Source: Hermodice carunculata
Taxonomy: Eukaryota; Annelida; Polychaeta; Eunicida; Amphinomidae
Length of the DNA stretch: 64,000 nt
NCBI GenBank assembly: GCA_964020975.1
Contig: OZ026626.1
Location: forward strand, 15,918,171-15,982,170
Reading direction: 5' to 3'
Shown here: piece by piece, positions 51,700 through 63,922 of the stretch
Position numbering within the stretch: the stretch's first letter is position 1
Layout: each line of letters begins with the position of its first letter
Position numbers and translations under genes: made by a program
The notes under the pieces: model-generated
The model's database searches: none
What the model was told of the DNA's origin: nothing
Seen by the model: the letters and a program-made list of their open reading frames with translations, nothing else

Positions 51700-52970
51700 T
51701 GTGCAAAACAGCTGTCATCTCATGCATTTGAAACTGAAACTACATGGCTATTGAAACATTTGTTTTCTACACTATGCAATATGCTACTGCTAGATACTGG
51801 TGTAGAACTGTTTATTCTATCTGAGGCAATTGTATTTGTGTCTTTTTGCCCAGAACCACTTCCTGGTAGTCATTACCCTATTCCGCAGTCCGAACTCTTT
51901 ACTCTCCATAACCAAGCAGGTCCCTGTCTAACCTACATATATATATATATATATACATATGGAATTACTATTCTCCATATTGCACACGTTCCTCTGTAAA
52001 ATTTTGAAATATGCTGTATCAGTCTAAATAAATTAAAGGGTCTCCAACGGGTAACTACTCTACATGTTTGCGAGCCTACTACCTGTACATGTCTCTCTGA
52101 GTAGGGGCTCCTTGTCTAAGCTAACTATTCAGCAAAGACAACCCACATAATAAGAATAAATATGAACGTGGCCAATAATGAATTAGCTGAATGCGTGAAG
52201 TTTTTCTTATAAATACAGTGCTGTATTATAAAAGAAAACTACCTGTCAAACAAACCATAATTATTAAATTTGTATAATACAGTTTCAGATAAGAACAATT
52301 TGACTTACCCCTGAACCAATATCTACCCCTTTTAGCTGGATGGCTTATCATAGTTTAACCACCCACCAGTGTACAACTGAAGTGGAAACAACCTGGCGGC
52401 ATTATATTCAGTCCCAGTGACTGTAAAATAAACAGTTGCAGGTAGTCCACCTGCACAAGCCAAGGGAAATCATAAGAAGGACTGCAACAATGGACATCCA
52501 GCACCAGAAATGGAAAACAAACTCTATGAAGACACCTACCCCTAAAACAATTAAGCTTTATTTCACTGCCAACCCTGAGTCAATGTATCAACGTAATGTG
52601 TCAGGTATGCGACATTTGAGAAAGTACTGTCAATTTTGAGTAACTTAAAAAAAATGAGTAAATGTGCATTTAGGCATGTCAGAAAAGAATGAAAGTCATT
52701 AGCATTTATGCCGAGAACATGTTATCATAACAATTTTTCTTAACAGAATTTTAATACAATCAGGCAAGCTTGTTAATGTCGTCAGTGGCTGCTTGATACC
52801 TATAGCCCCTGGGGGTTGCATCTTATAGCAAACAAGCTAGACTAAAATGTCTGAAATGTGAGCATTACAACAGAATGATGCCAAAAGATAAAATAACGTA
52901 GCAAAACCGGCAAGTCTAAAATCTCTGAAATTATTAAAGCCAGAGTTTCTAACTAGCTCGGGATATTTAC
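51700..52970. other. Unassigned sequence between BEL pieces
   Basis: No family could be recognised. It holds a short TA tract at 51937-51956. It belongs to whatever inserted between the BEL protease and reverse transcriptase, perhaps the 3' end of the Penelope-like element or a further insertion. Confidence 0.3.
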
Positions 52971-52974
52971 AGCT

Positions 52975-55000
52975 AAATTTGTGAAAAATATTTGATCAAA
53001 ATTACATTTTTAAATCCTCTTGATTCAAGTTTTTTGTAAATACATTTGCTTCTAGATGCAAAGTCCTGAAATTTAGAACAAATACGAGCACATTTCATAA
53101 TCTGTGACAAAAACGTATTATATCCAATAGTTTCCGAAATATTACCGTCCGGGAAAGGATAATTAACTACTTCAAAGTTGAACTCATCTCTTTCGTGAAA
53201 GACTTTAATACGAAACCTATCATTAGTGACCTGAATATCCAAGTCCAAAACACATCTCTAAAACCATCTGAATTGTTACCCTCTAAAGGGATATCTTTTG
53301 GGTAAATTTATTTAGCAATTTAACTGAAATTTTGTACATTTACTCAAGCAATGTCATCAATATATCTTGCGTTGTTTGATAAATTTGAAGCCATTTGAAA
53401 GTCATTTTTCATCAGTTTATCCATATGCTCTAATTCAAGCCAGGTTAAATATAAATCTGCCAGTAAAGGGGAGCAGTTGCTACCCATTTTAATGCCCTTT
53501 ATTTGTTAAAAGACCAATGCTCCGCATTGAACAAAAGTATTATCCAAAAAGAAATTTTATAGCATCTATCAAAGTTTCAACAGTGCAACATTTAACGTAA
53601 CTTGTTTTGAACATTTATTGTGTGACCAATATGCTTTCTTTGAATATGAATTAATATTTATGTATGGTCTACCATTATGTTAAAGCATCTCGCTTATTAC
53701 TTCTGACAGTGAACTTTTGACTTCATCTATGGGTAGATCTGTGTACAGTGTAGAAAAATCAAAACCTTAGATTTGTTTTTCTTTTACATCTCTCTTTTTT
53801 TTTTTTAGATACAAACTTGGAAGGATTGCTGATACTCCAAAAACAATTCATTTCAGAGTCTCTAGAAATTGCATTCCAGCATTTACGAAAATGATTACTA
53901 ACTGCAGTCGAACACAATGGTACTTATTTTGATAATTGTTTTGTAGTACATTTGAAGCACCAGCTTAGACTTAAAATGTTGCCTAAGGTAATTTGGGTAT
54001 CCAGACAAAAAGTGGAATAGAGGAGTCGTCTCCAGAAATTTTGATAGTAAAATTCCTTTTCATCTCATCTCTATGTGTATCTATCAAATTATAAATGGAT
54101 TGTTTGTGTAATTTATATATGTCATTTCCTCTTATGTCTGAAGTATTGGTTATACCAAGTTCGTTTTTAAAACATCCAGATAATACTTTTTCCAGATGAT
54201 CCCAAAATTGTTACCTGCCTTTTCTATGTTAGTGACAACAAATCTTTCTTGTAGTTATTTCATTGCTTTGGAAACTTAAGGCTGTTTAGATAAACTGTAC
54301 TGAAATTCTTGATGTGGAATATGTAACAATAAATTTTATTTGTAAAGGACCCTTTTCAAGTTTGATAACCATCCTTCAAATTTCTGGAAGTCCATTTTTT
54401 TTCTTCCCTTGCCCATTTTATACAGTAGGAATCAAGTGCATCACATGTATTCTGAAAAATACTGTCAAAGTTCAACTTCGGACATATCTGAAATTTTGTA
54501 CCTTTTTTCATCATTTCTTTCAAACCTGAATTTTGTATTATATCAAAATTACCTGTAAATTCATGCTTTTTGTATGCAACAACAAAATTATAAAATATGC
54601 TATTAGACACACAGTCACAAATATGATTTGCTCAAGAGTAATTGAAGCCAGATTTTTTTTTTTTTTTTTTTTTTTTGTTTTTTTTTTTTTTTTTTGTTTT
54701 TTTGTAATTCGTGATACTTTGTCCAATATTGTTGCCATATTTATAGGAAATAATGGGGAGATCTTTCATTTTGCACTCCTTGGGAATCATGTTACGAACT
54801 ACTTTCAATTCGAAAAGGGACTGAATGTTTAGTGAGTCAAAGATTTTGTGTTTGAAAGGAGTGCTGCCATACATTTGATTCCGAATAATTGTTCTGTAAA
54901 CATACACAATTTCACAAAATAAATTGCGGAAATGTATGTTCTGAATCAGTAAGACCCAAATATTCATTCATTCTTGGTATGCGTCAAAATGATAGTGCTT
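52975..55000 (-). mobile_element. Penelope-like reverse transcriptase element (tentative), decayed, inside the BEL fossil
   Basis: The minus-strand piece 54967-54632 has IPKECKMKDLPIISYKYG then IGQSITNYKK, and 53248-52973 has FNFEVVNYPFPDGNI, GYNTFLSQIMKCARICS and KLESRGF. These are, from memory, the N-terminal and C-terminal signatures of a reverse transcriptase family common in cnidarians, lancelets and molluscs that automated methods group with Penelope-like elements. The intervening region is decayed and no GIY-YIG endonuclease was recognised. BEL homology stops to its right (about 55.1 kb) and resumes to its left (51.66 kb), so it inserted into the BEL element. Confidence 0.45.
54652..54703. 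repeat. Poly-T tract
   Basis: Long T runs broken by single Gs, within the Penelope-like segment. Poly-Phe or poly-Lys frames across it are artefacts. Confidence 0.85.
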
Positions 55001-55104
55001 TGAGAGCGGTATGTAATTGATCAATGCCATCGGAGAAAGCCTGTTGTAAATTTTGGACAAGGTCTTTTGGGTCCACGATGCGTACCAAAAACATGTATTT
55101 ACAG

Positions 55105-55673
55105 CTAATTTGGATATAATACAATAACTATTCCCATAATAGGAAAGCCAGGGAACCGTGTATTCATTGAAAACTCACTCAGAATGTTCATAGGAGAAGT
55201 CGTCACAACATTACATAAAACCACGTGACTGACCAGTGTCTTTGGCACTTTCCCTTGACTACACCCACCGAACTTGTACAAAATAGCAACTGGTTCACCA
55301 ATCAAACCTCTACGGACTTGTACAGGAATCAGACACTTTGTACACAATGAAGGCCACGCAAATGTGGATATTTCTAAGGATGAACTGAACCTGACGATAC
55401 TAAAATATGAGCAACGACCTTCACACCAGAAAAATCTATAGATTCTTGGCCAAACGATACTTTGAACAAAACTTGTTTAGCCACAATAGGTGTACTTCCG
55501 TTCATTCTTTTTAACAGACAGTGGCAATCTGTACCTTTCAAATTCAGGCAATCAGTCAACCTTTGAGAAACAATTGATGAGCTGAACTTATCAAGACCTG
55601 CGTTTACACACAAAGTATCATTAACATTGACCCTGAAGATTGGCATCAAACAATCATTGACCTCAGTAACCAC
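55105..55673 (-). mobile_element. BEL/Pao protease region and pre-RT linker (fossil)
   Basis: VNVNDTLCVNAGLDKFSSS corresponds to the BEL/Pao aspartic protease with a degraded active-site area. VQVRRGLIGEPVAIL in the next piece fits the linker before reverse transcriptase. Confidence 0.65.
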
Positions 55674-55709
55674 ACTGGAATTTGCCTAATCAACGTGTAT
55701 AGCAAGCCA

Positions 55710-56360
55710 ACAGGGCCATACCGTATAGGTCTTACGCATAGCCGAGCCTCCACTACACGTAGTCGAGGCTCGGCAACGCGTAGTCGAGTAAACCAATCAG
55801 ATTGCAGTCTCTACTACGCGTATTCGAGGCTTGGCAACGCGTAGTCGAGCCAACAAATAAGATTACAGTTTCCACTACGCGTAGTAGAGTCTCGGCAACG
55901 AGTAGTCGAGCCAACCAATAGGATCACAGTCTCCACTACGCGTAGTCGAGGCTCGGCAACGCGTAGTCGAGCTAACCAATAAGATACAGTCTCCACTACG
56001 CGTTGCCGAGAAAATGTTCTTCTAGAACGCGTCGCCGAGCCTCGGCGACGCGTAGTGGAGAAACTATGCTTCCCATAGCATGTAGCCAAACAATCCAATC
56101 ACTGATGCTCTTGTTAACTGTATTAGACCTGTTGGCTGTTTTAATATCAGTAATGACTGTAAGGACGTAAATGATTGGTTTGCTTTTCTTCAGCCAAAAG
56201 GTGCCATAAGTTGCTCCACTTTGCGTAGCCGAAGCTCGACTACGCGTAGTGGAAAACATATTCTCGGCAACGCGTTGTGGAGACTGAAATCTGATTGGTT
56301 GGCTCGACTACGCGTAGTGGAGGCTCGGCAACGCGTAAGACCAGTGCGTTATGGCCCTGT
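55710..56360. mobile_element. CpG-rich foldback element with 61-bp subterminal repeats, inside the BEL fossil
   Basis: The left end ACAGGGCCATACCG and the reverse complement of the right end, ACAGGGCCATAACG, begin long inverted repeats that continue with GGTCTTACGC, GCCGAGCCTCCACTAC and CGTAGTCGAG. The left arm holds four tandem units with a 61-base period, starting CGGCAACGCGTAGTCGAG-like at 55771, 55832, 55893 and 55954. Each unit has near-palindromes around ACGCGT and an AACCAAT box. The right arm holds about two. The centre, about 56070-56215, is unrelated AT-rich sequence. TAGCAAGCCA (55700-55709) and TGGCATGCCA (56361-56370) match at eight of ten bases and look like an aged 9-10 bp target duplication, as Mutator-like elements make. 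No transposase is present. Arg/Thr-rich frames here are spurious. Confidence 0.8.
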
Positions 56361-57750
56361 TGGCATGCCATAAACGGGTAGGAAACTAGCATGTTTTCCA
56401 TGACAAACCAAGCAGCGGTTTTTGTTCAAACAATTAGCTGTTGTATGGTTAGTCCGCAAACAGTTCTGGCACAACCCCTGTACCTTCGCGACAGCAATGC
56501 GATCGTATACAGGTATCTTACGAAACTCTGAACATTTCATAACGAAATGAGCGCTGCTACAAAGCTTGCAACTTTATTAGTCCAATCACTTGACACGTTT
56601 GACCGTCTGTGCAAAGTGGAAGAATTTACTTCGCTATGCATTCTAGCTGGGGTATGATGGCATGGTTCTGAACTATACGAACTCTCTTGTACACTTCAAA
56701 AACTATCACAGGAACAATTCTCAAAATCAACAGCATGATACACCTGATAACTCATCAGCCATTGTTTCCACAAATGAAACCAAATCCTTGAATTCCAAGC
56801 ATGAACTACATTGCGTCTTACTTGTCATTTCAAACTTGTATCAACGATTTTGAACGTAATTTATGAAACGTGATACAATCTCGAAAATAACAATTTGACT
56901 ATTGACCTCAGCCAATGAGTCAATGCTTTCCAGATTCTGAAATGCGTTACATAACTCATGCAAGAGAGTGCACATGTCCCCACCTTGTTTTAACTGGCTT
57001 TGCCTTACGCAACCATTTAATGATATCTTGTGTGACACGATGTGGAGAACCATACAATTTATTTAACGGTTGGTAGTGCGGAATCATAACCCACAGGCCC
57101 ACCTATGAATAAACAGGATCTTACACTATCACAAGGTTCATCGCCCATGTACTGGAATACTCTGGGTAAACGTACATCGGACCTGGACTATATTTTTTCT
57201 ACACTGGCTAAACGTACATCGGGATCTTGACTACACTTTTTCTACACTGGCCGTCAAGGCTTCAATTAACTTGTGGTACTTGACAGGGTCACCTGAGAAG
57301 ACCTCCAACTCTAACTTTGGCAGTAAAGGCATATTCATTACACTTTTGCTTAAAACAGTGGATGTCTCCGAAACTGGAAAAGATGACACCTGTTTTACAT
57401 TTTTAATACTCGCCAAGACTTTCAGGTGATTACTCTGAACGTGATCAAAGTATAACTCTTTATCTTAGTTACTCGTTTCATCCAATTTAGTGATTTCATC
57501 GTGTGATTCTGAAAGTTCACTAAATGCTTGCTTAAACTAGGACACCAAAGCTGGTGTATCTGATACCCTTTCACTTTCAACCACTAAGGTAGACATTTTA
57601 TTACCCAGGTTTGTTAACTTGGTCTTGCAGACCCTATAAGTAGTCTTCGCCTCGGTGAGCGACATGATGAAAGAGGCCTGAATACCTATCAAGAAAAACC
57701 ACACAGCTGCATATCCTGAAATTTTCATGTAGATGTCATCTATTTACAGC
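56349..57750 (-). mobile_element. BEL/Pao gag region with zinc knuckle (fossil)
   Basis: The piece at 57416-57231 has LPKLELEVFSGDPVKYHKL, the usual start of BEL/Pao gag. The piece 56540-56349 has LCQNCLRTNHTTANC (CX2CX4HX4C) and RCLVCHGKHASFL, the paired zinc-binding motifs that end gag. Confidence 0.8.
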
Positions 57751-58519
57751 AATCTTAACTACGGAATGAAAAAATAAAATTCAGACCTCAAAAATAAAGA
57801 AATTACTCAAAAGAAGATGTTCGTGTGCATACTGAAGAAATGCCGTTCAGGTTTTATCCGGCCACACAAAATAAAAGTCAGTCACAACACAGGCAGACCA
57901 CTGCCAGCGATGTCACCTGAAGACTCCTGCAGGCAAGGGAATAAAAACTGCGCTATGGCATTGCGTAAAATACTGTGGATATGTCGAGGCAGAGGCACTT
58001 TCACAACTTACATCACACAAAATGCCACATAAACTGTTGAAATATAAAATTATATCATGACAACTCACGATGACAAGACACATTTGTGCTAAATGGAATA
58101 ACGATTCAGACATTTCTTCAAAGAAACGGCGGTTCCGACATTTGAAACAACGATTCCACCACATGAGCTACTGGTAGGCCAACACGACTTGCCTTTATAT
58201 TCCTTTTAATAATCTCTCAGCTCGGACGACTGGCAGGGCCAAATTAAAAGCGTGACGACACTGGTACAAAGTGGTGTTTTATTCCGTATACCGGTTAGGC
58301 TTTAAGCAGACATACCAACGTATGACACACACCCTGTGCTCTACTTCCAAGGATAACACGCCCCGTGTGAGTATATGATAGAAGTGTATTACGTCATTCT
58401 AACGAGTGTATAAAACCATTCCAATGGATGTATTAAGCCATTCCAGCGGATTTGACTGCAATAAACCTACTGGCATTTCATAATCCATTTAAACCGCATT
58501 TTTATACTCATACTTGACC

Positions 58520-58522
<3 letters not shown>

Positions 58523-58611
<89 letters not shown>

Positions 58612-58617
58612 GTAGTA

Positions 58618-58700
<83 letters not shown>
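58523..58700. repeat. (ATA)n trinucleotide repeat, LINE 3' tail
   Basis: About 58 units with a short AGT-containing interruption at 58611-58619. It directly abuts the LINE 3' UTR, so it is an expanded tail. Confidence 0.9.
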
Positions 58701-60897
58701 TTTATTAAAACCCCCGAATTCGAGGAAAAACTACATGATACATCGAGATAATCACAGTAAGACAATACAAGTAAAATACACAGAAGTTAATACAGGATAA
58801 AACAAAATGCACCGTAAAACTAAAAAGCTTTCGTCAGCAGTGATACAAGCATGTGTTCTTCCCCATACGGTTTAATAAAATTTTCGTGATGCAATAAAAA
58901 TCTTAAAGAGTCGACTATGCCGTCTTGTCTGTTAAAATGCTTGTAGTTAGGCCGACTTCCAAACGCTAAAGACACTGGAGAGATCCCACTTTGGGTTACG
59001 TGATCTAAAAGTGTCCCTGGTACAGCTGAACCAGTTAAAACATATTCTGAAAGCAAATACAAATTCAAGTCACGTACACATGTGTCAATCTTAAAAATAT
59101 TATTAAACAGTGATAAAGCACGTTCTCTAATTAAGGACTCGACAGGCTTTACATTTAGAGCCTTCACTAAGAACGTATGGTGATGTCGCTTCCCAATCCC
59201 TAGACACTGTTTAAGGAGACAGCCCTGCAGAGACTCCATTTTATTTATAGATGAACGATCAACATGAACACATTCCATGCCGTACAGAAGAGCAGGGGCA
59301 CAAATGGTGTTCCAGAGATGACACTTTGTTTGGGAATCTAGCCCAGGGTAGACCATTACGACTTCTCCGAGTCCATAGAAGGATCGTCTACAGCTATTTA
59401 TACGGCGGTCCACGTGACAACCACCAGAGCCATTACTAGTAAACAGGGCACCCAAGCTCTCAAGCTTTTCTACAGAGAAAGGCACTAATATGGTCAAGAA
59501 AACTATTACAAAAGCCAGTGCCGCGACTTTTACGGAAACCAAACTGTGTGTTTGACACTTTGTCTGCTGGTAGCATAAACAATTCCACTAGTTTGGAGTG
59601 AACAGACGACAAAGTAATAGGTCTATAACTGCTGGCCTCATTTGGGCTCAAAGTCTGTTTCTTTATTATAGGCACAATAATCCCGATACGGAAAACAAGG
59701 GGGACAACTGTTTGAGATAATATTACAGAATACAATGAAGCCAGTATATTACACAGTATATCCGACTTTCCATAGACGAGATGTTCGGTGCTGACCCCGT
59801 CCTAACCTGGAGCACAATTCCTATTCAGAGAGTTTATCATCTCATTTACGTGGTCACCTGTTACAGTTACGGGCGTCTTTTTACCAATGTTTTCCTGATA
59901 TAACGAGTTAACACTTTGTGAAATTGCGGATTGGCTTGGTGACAAATTGCAAATTTTACCATTACCCATTATATCTCTGTAAAAATCACCAATTTGCCGT
60001 GCATGTAAAACAGAATTCACCCTCTTTCTTTGTTTCTTTTTAATGCAATTCCAGAAAGCTGTCATTTTTCTGGAATTATATAGGTTATTCAGTTTGTTGT
60101 CGCTATTTTGGTGTACACAGTCTATTTGTCGACGAATCGTACGTCTAAACAACTTTTTAATCCCTTTGTAACATTTGTATACTTCACCGACCTTTGGGCG
60201 CCCGTTATCAACCCATAGGTGCCACCACCATCTTTTCCGGTCGCGGAGTACACTGAGGTCGGGGCACCAATACCCTTTTGGCTGATATCGACGACCCTGG
60301 CGCCCAGGAACACACCCCGCTTCATTTATTGCATCATGTATGACATTGTTAACCTGGGCGACATACTTATGAACCAAATCCTGAGCAGTTGATCGGTCAC
60401 AATTTCCAGGGATACTTAAAAGAGACATGCCAGATAGCTTATTTTTAAGTATGTCATGGTACAATGAATTTTTCCCGTCGTTAGACCAGTTAGGAGTTAC
60501 AGTGCGGTTATGCAAGACATGAGACAGGCAATTATTGTAAGATGTAGGTGAAAAATCTGGAGCCTTGGTGTGGACATTAATCATAAATTCTAGTCTGACC
60601 GGTAGGTGGTCGCTAACATTAGAACTTTCTTCCGGTACAATGCAGCAGCAGACAATATTATCAGCATCATATATATTGGAAGTAATATGGTCTATCCATG
60701 TATAAATATTCCTAGTTTGATTGAAGAAAGTGTAACCAATGCTCTTATCAGGGATAAAGTCTGCAATCATCATATCATTTGACGCTAAGAAGTCGAACAT
60801 AATACTGCTGTGAGGGTTGAACCCGGGGGAAGAGTACCAACGTTTATGTAACTTGTTTGATTTCGGGAGTTGGACATTAAAATATCCACAAATTTTA

Positions 60898-61214
60898 ACC
60901 TTCATGACAGAGACGTCTAGTAAACTGGTGCATATATATTTTGTCAGTTCACTCTTTCAATAACGTAACCGTATGGATATCGATTGTATATTCTGTTTGA
61001 ACATTTTACTGGTATGTATGTTACTTTTGCACATTACATCACAGAAGAAATACATGAACTTCATTCAAGCACTTTATGACCTAATGGAAACCCACTCAAC
61101 TCAACCACATCAAACCAGTCTGAGATAGTTCGTTTACTTACAGGAATATACTGAGCCCATTATACTTTATCCCAGCCAAACCTTCATGGCAGAGACGTGT
61201 AGTAAACTGGTGCA
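60898..61214. repeat. 35-bp direct repeats 280 bases apart at the LINE 5' side
   Basis: AACCTTCATGACAGAGACGT... at 60898-60932 recurs at 61180-61214 with two mismatches. It may be a partial tandem duplication of the LINE 5' region or the edge of another small insertion. Confidence 0.6.
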
Positions 61215-61542
61215 GAGTGAGACCCGTGCAAACTGCAACGCAAACATAAATATGTCAACGTCTTACGTCAAAACACGACTTAAACCCGCACAAGATATAC
61301 TGGAACATTATGTAAATTAAACCGATAAACAGACATTCGAAATTTCAAGATCCTCACGACAAAAACCGGTGCAGTGCCTTGAAACCCCATGTTAAACTAA
61401 CCAGCAAACTCATTTGTTCCATGCTTCCCCGTGTTACATGGGAATCGCCGTAAACTTGCACATGCGTCCTGCACCTGCTCCCTGAAAAATCTTCACCAGC
61501 CACCCAGCACTCAGCAAATACAAACCACATCCTATGGGCCCC

Positions 61543-61858
<316 letters not shown>

Positions 61859-62079
61859 GATCTAGCATGGATGACTGAATTTGCCTTAGTCCCTCAATTG
61901 TTATCTTGTGTAACAAGCATATGTTCCTAATAAACCTCAACGTATAGTCACGTAGACCACTCGGCTGAAAATCTGAATCTAAAAACGCAATCGGAACCAA
62001 GCTTGAAGTTGCAAAAAGAGAACAGTATACATTTGATTTTGATTAATAAACAAATACAGCTATTTTGTATTTCACAGTA

Positions 62080-63915
62080 ATTTTTACAAGAACATCCCGG
62101 TCAAGTGTCGTTTTTTTTCTTTTTTTTTTCTTTTTTTTTCTTTTTTTGTTTTTTTTTTGTTTTTTGTTTTGTTTTTCCCATATATTCAAGCATATTTTTT
62201 GCTCTGACACAAATGAAACAGGCACATTGTGCTCGCAGAATGTGTTTGGGCACTTTTCGCCGGCCTTTTTTGAAATTAAAATTATCTTGTATATGCAACA
62301 TATGTGCAGATAGCAGGCGGAAAAAAACGAGAAAAATCTAAGATTTTATGCAAATGTTGAGTGAAGCTTTTGTTGTCCAACCTGCTATCATCATATATAG
62401 TATTGCTATTTAGAAGACCATACTGCACCAGACCAACGATTTATTTTTGTCTTTCCCCATTTCCTAGTGTTGTTTTTGTGCGTGTGTGTGTGTGTGTGTG
62501 TTTGTGTAACCTACCAACTGAGGTCCTTGTTTTGTTCACACACCAACAAACTGAGGTCCAAAAACCAACTGAGGCCCTAACATGGGACCTAAGTGTGTTT
62601 TCCCTTCAAATGGTTTTGTATGCCATGCATGCATGTTTAAATATGATTTGGGAAAGGACTTCATTTTGTCATATAACTGGCGATACGTGTGAATACGGGA
62701 CCAATGAAAACTCTGTGTAAGCACGACAGGTAGAGTTACAGTACAGCAGCGCCGTCTACGAAATTGGCGCCCTCGCTCCAGTCAAATCTGCGCACGTGCC
62801 AATGCCTCGCTATGGAAACTGGTGGCGTCAGGTATCGCTGGTTCCACGGTAAGTAGATTTTATTTCTATGTAGGTGATATGGAATTCAGTTATTTAATGG
62901 GTTTGAGGACTAGGTGGGTAGTAGGCGTAAAGTCTCTGTAAGGCACATAAGTCTGAGTCACTTTGGAATGGATAAAGCAAGACGCGAATCGATGATATTA
63001 GCGATAGGCCTACTGGCACTGCGCGCACCTGACCATCACCATCACTGATAGCGTCATATGCATGGCACGTGATGTTCATGAGTGACATCGAACTTCTAAG
63101 TCACAATCACAGCAGCGAAGCCTGACATGCCTGGCCTGGGACAAAAGGTCACTGAAATGTATTTTTTCCCGAGGCACACTTTCGTCTATTTTGTAAACAA
63201 ATAAGAAACGTTTGAACACGTTTGATTTTGGACATTAAGGATAAATAGTTGAGAAAAACATTGAAAATTTAAAATTATAACAGCGCCTCGGTAAAAAAAA
63301 ATCGCCAAACTCCTGACGTTTCTTCACACTTTAGTCTCCATAATCATGTTTGTTATGGAATATTACTCCAAATATTTGAAATATACCTTAAGATCAGACA
63401 CAACGCCTACTTTAGGTGTGCTGTTGTTTATCTATTACTCCCTACTTCGTGGAGTTGTGGTCTCTAAATATGAACACTGTCTTAAAACAATCGTTAATTT
63501 GCTCCGGTATGCCTCAATTGAAGATTATGTAACAATAGATACAAGCTATATAAACTAGGCCAAATTAATAACCCTCTGCTTAAATAATAAAGTGGTGTAC
63601 CCATACTTTTTTAGGTAATTTAAAGATACGCACATGTATGTGTAGCAAAATCCTTTGATTACATCATGTGTAAAGATGAGCAGAGTTGGAGCCCATGCTT
63701 GACTGCACATGGGCTGAATGTGACACAAAGTCAAAAAGTGCACTTCGCAGAAAGGATCATGTGTGGTCTTTCCTGTCCCTGTTAGGACCCTCCTGACCAT
63801 TGATTATTCTCAACATACCTGTGTAATGTGGCCAGAAACTGTGCCAATCATGGGTATAAAGACATGGATTTTTTTCTGTCAGTTATGCAGTCGCCATCAC
63901 TGGTCAAACTGTGAA
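62080..63915. other. Non-coding stretch with a possible first exon
   Basis: T-rich runs at 62110-62180, and three short repeats of CCAACTGAGGTCC at 62514, 62546 and 62563. A CpG-richer segment 62735-62848 ends CCACG followed by GTAAGTAG, a strong splice donor. No coding potential was recognised in it. Confidence 0.35.
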
Positions 63916-63922
63916 CATCACC

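Larger units (their letters stand above)
58523..61248 (-). mobile_element. LINE inserted in the LTR, 5' truncated and internally deleted
   Basis: Minus strand. 60905-59802 is the C-terminal part of an AP-type endonuclease (CGYFNV, then WIDHITSN and SDHLPVRLEF) plus linker, ending NSLNRNCAPG. The reverse transcriptase starts in 59735-59460 (SYRPITLSSVHSKLVELF, TQFGFRKSRGT). It then joins, near 59470, a C-terminal domain (59542-58820; RINSCRRSFYGLG, LWNTICAPALLYGMECV), so the FADD catalytic core is deleted. A frame change occurs near 59800 and again near 59740. The endonuclease N-terminus is missing. The 3' end is TTTTAATAAAA followed by a (TTA)n tail of about 175 bases (58523-58700), which marks the Jockey/L2-like group. 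It cannot be active. Confidence 0.8.

Noticed and set aside
55814-56259. Arg/Ser/Thr-rich frames of about 90 codons
   Set aside because: Translations of the 61-base repeats in the foldback element; opposite-strand frames are equally open.
58508-58765. 85-codon poly-Leu frame
   Set aside because: Translation of the (ATA)n LINE tail.
62361-62720. 119-codon frame on the + strand
   Set aside because: Includes a GT repeat and three short tandem repeats; no homology recognised.
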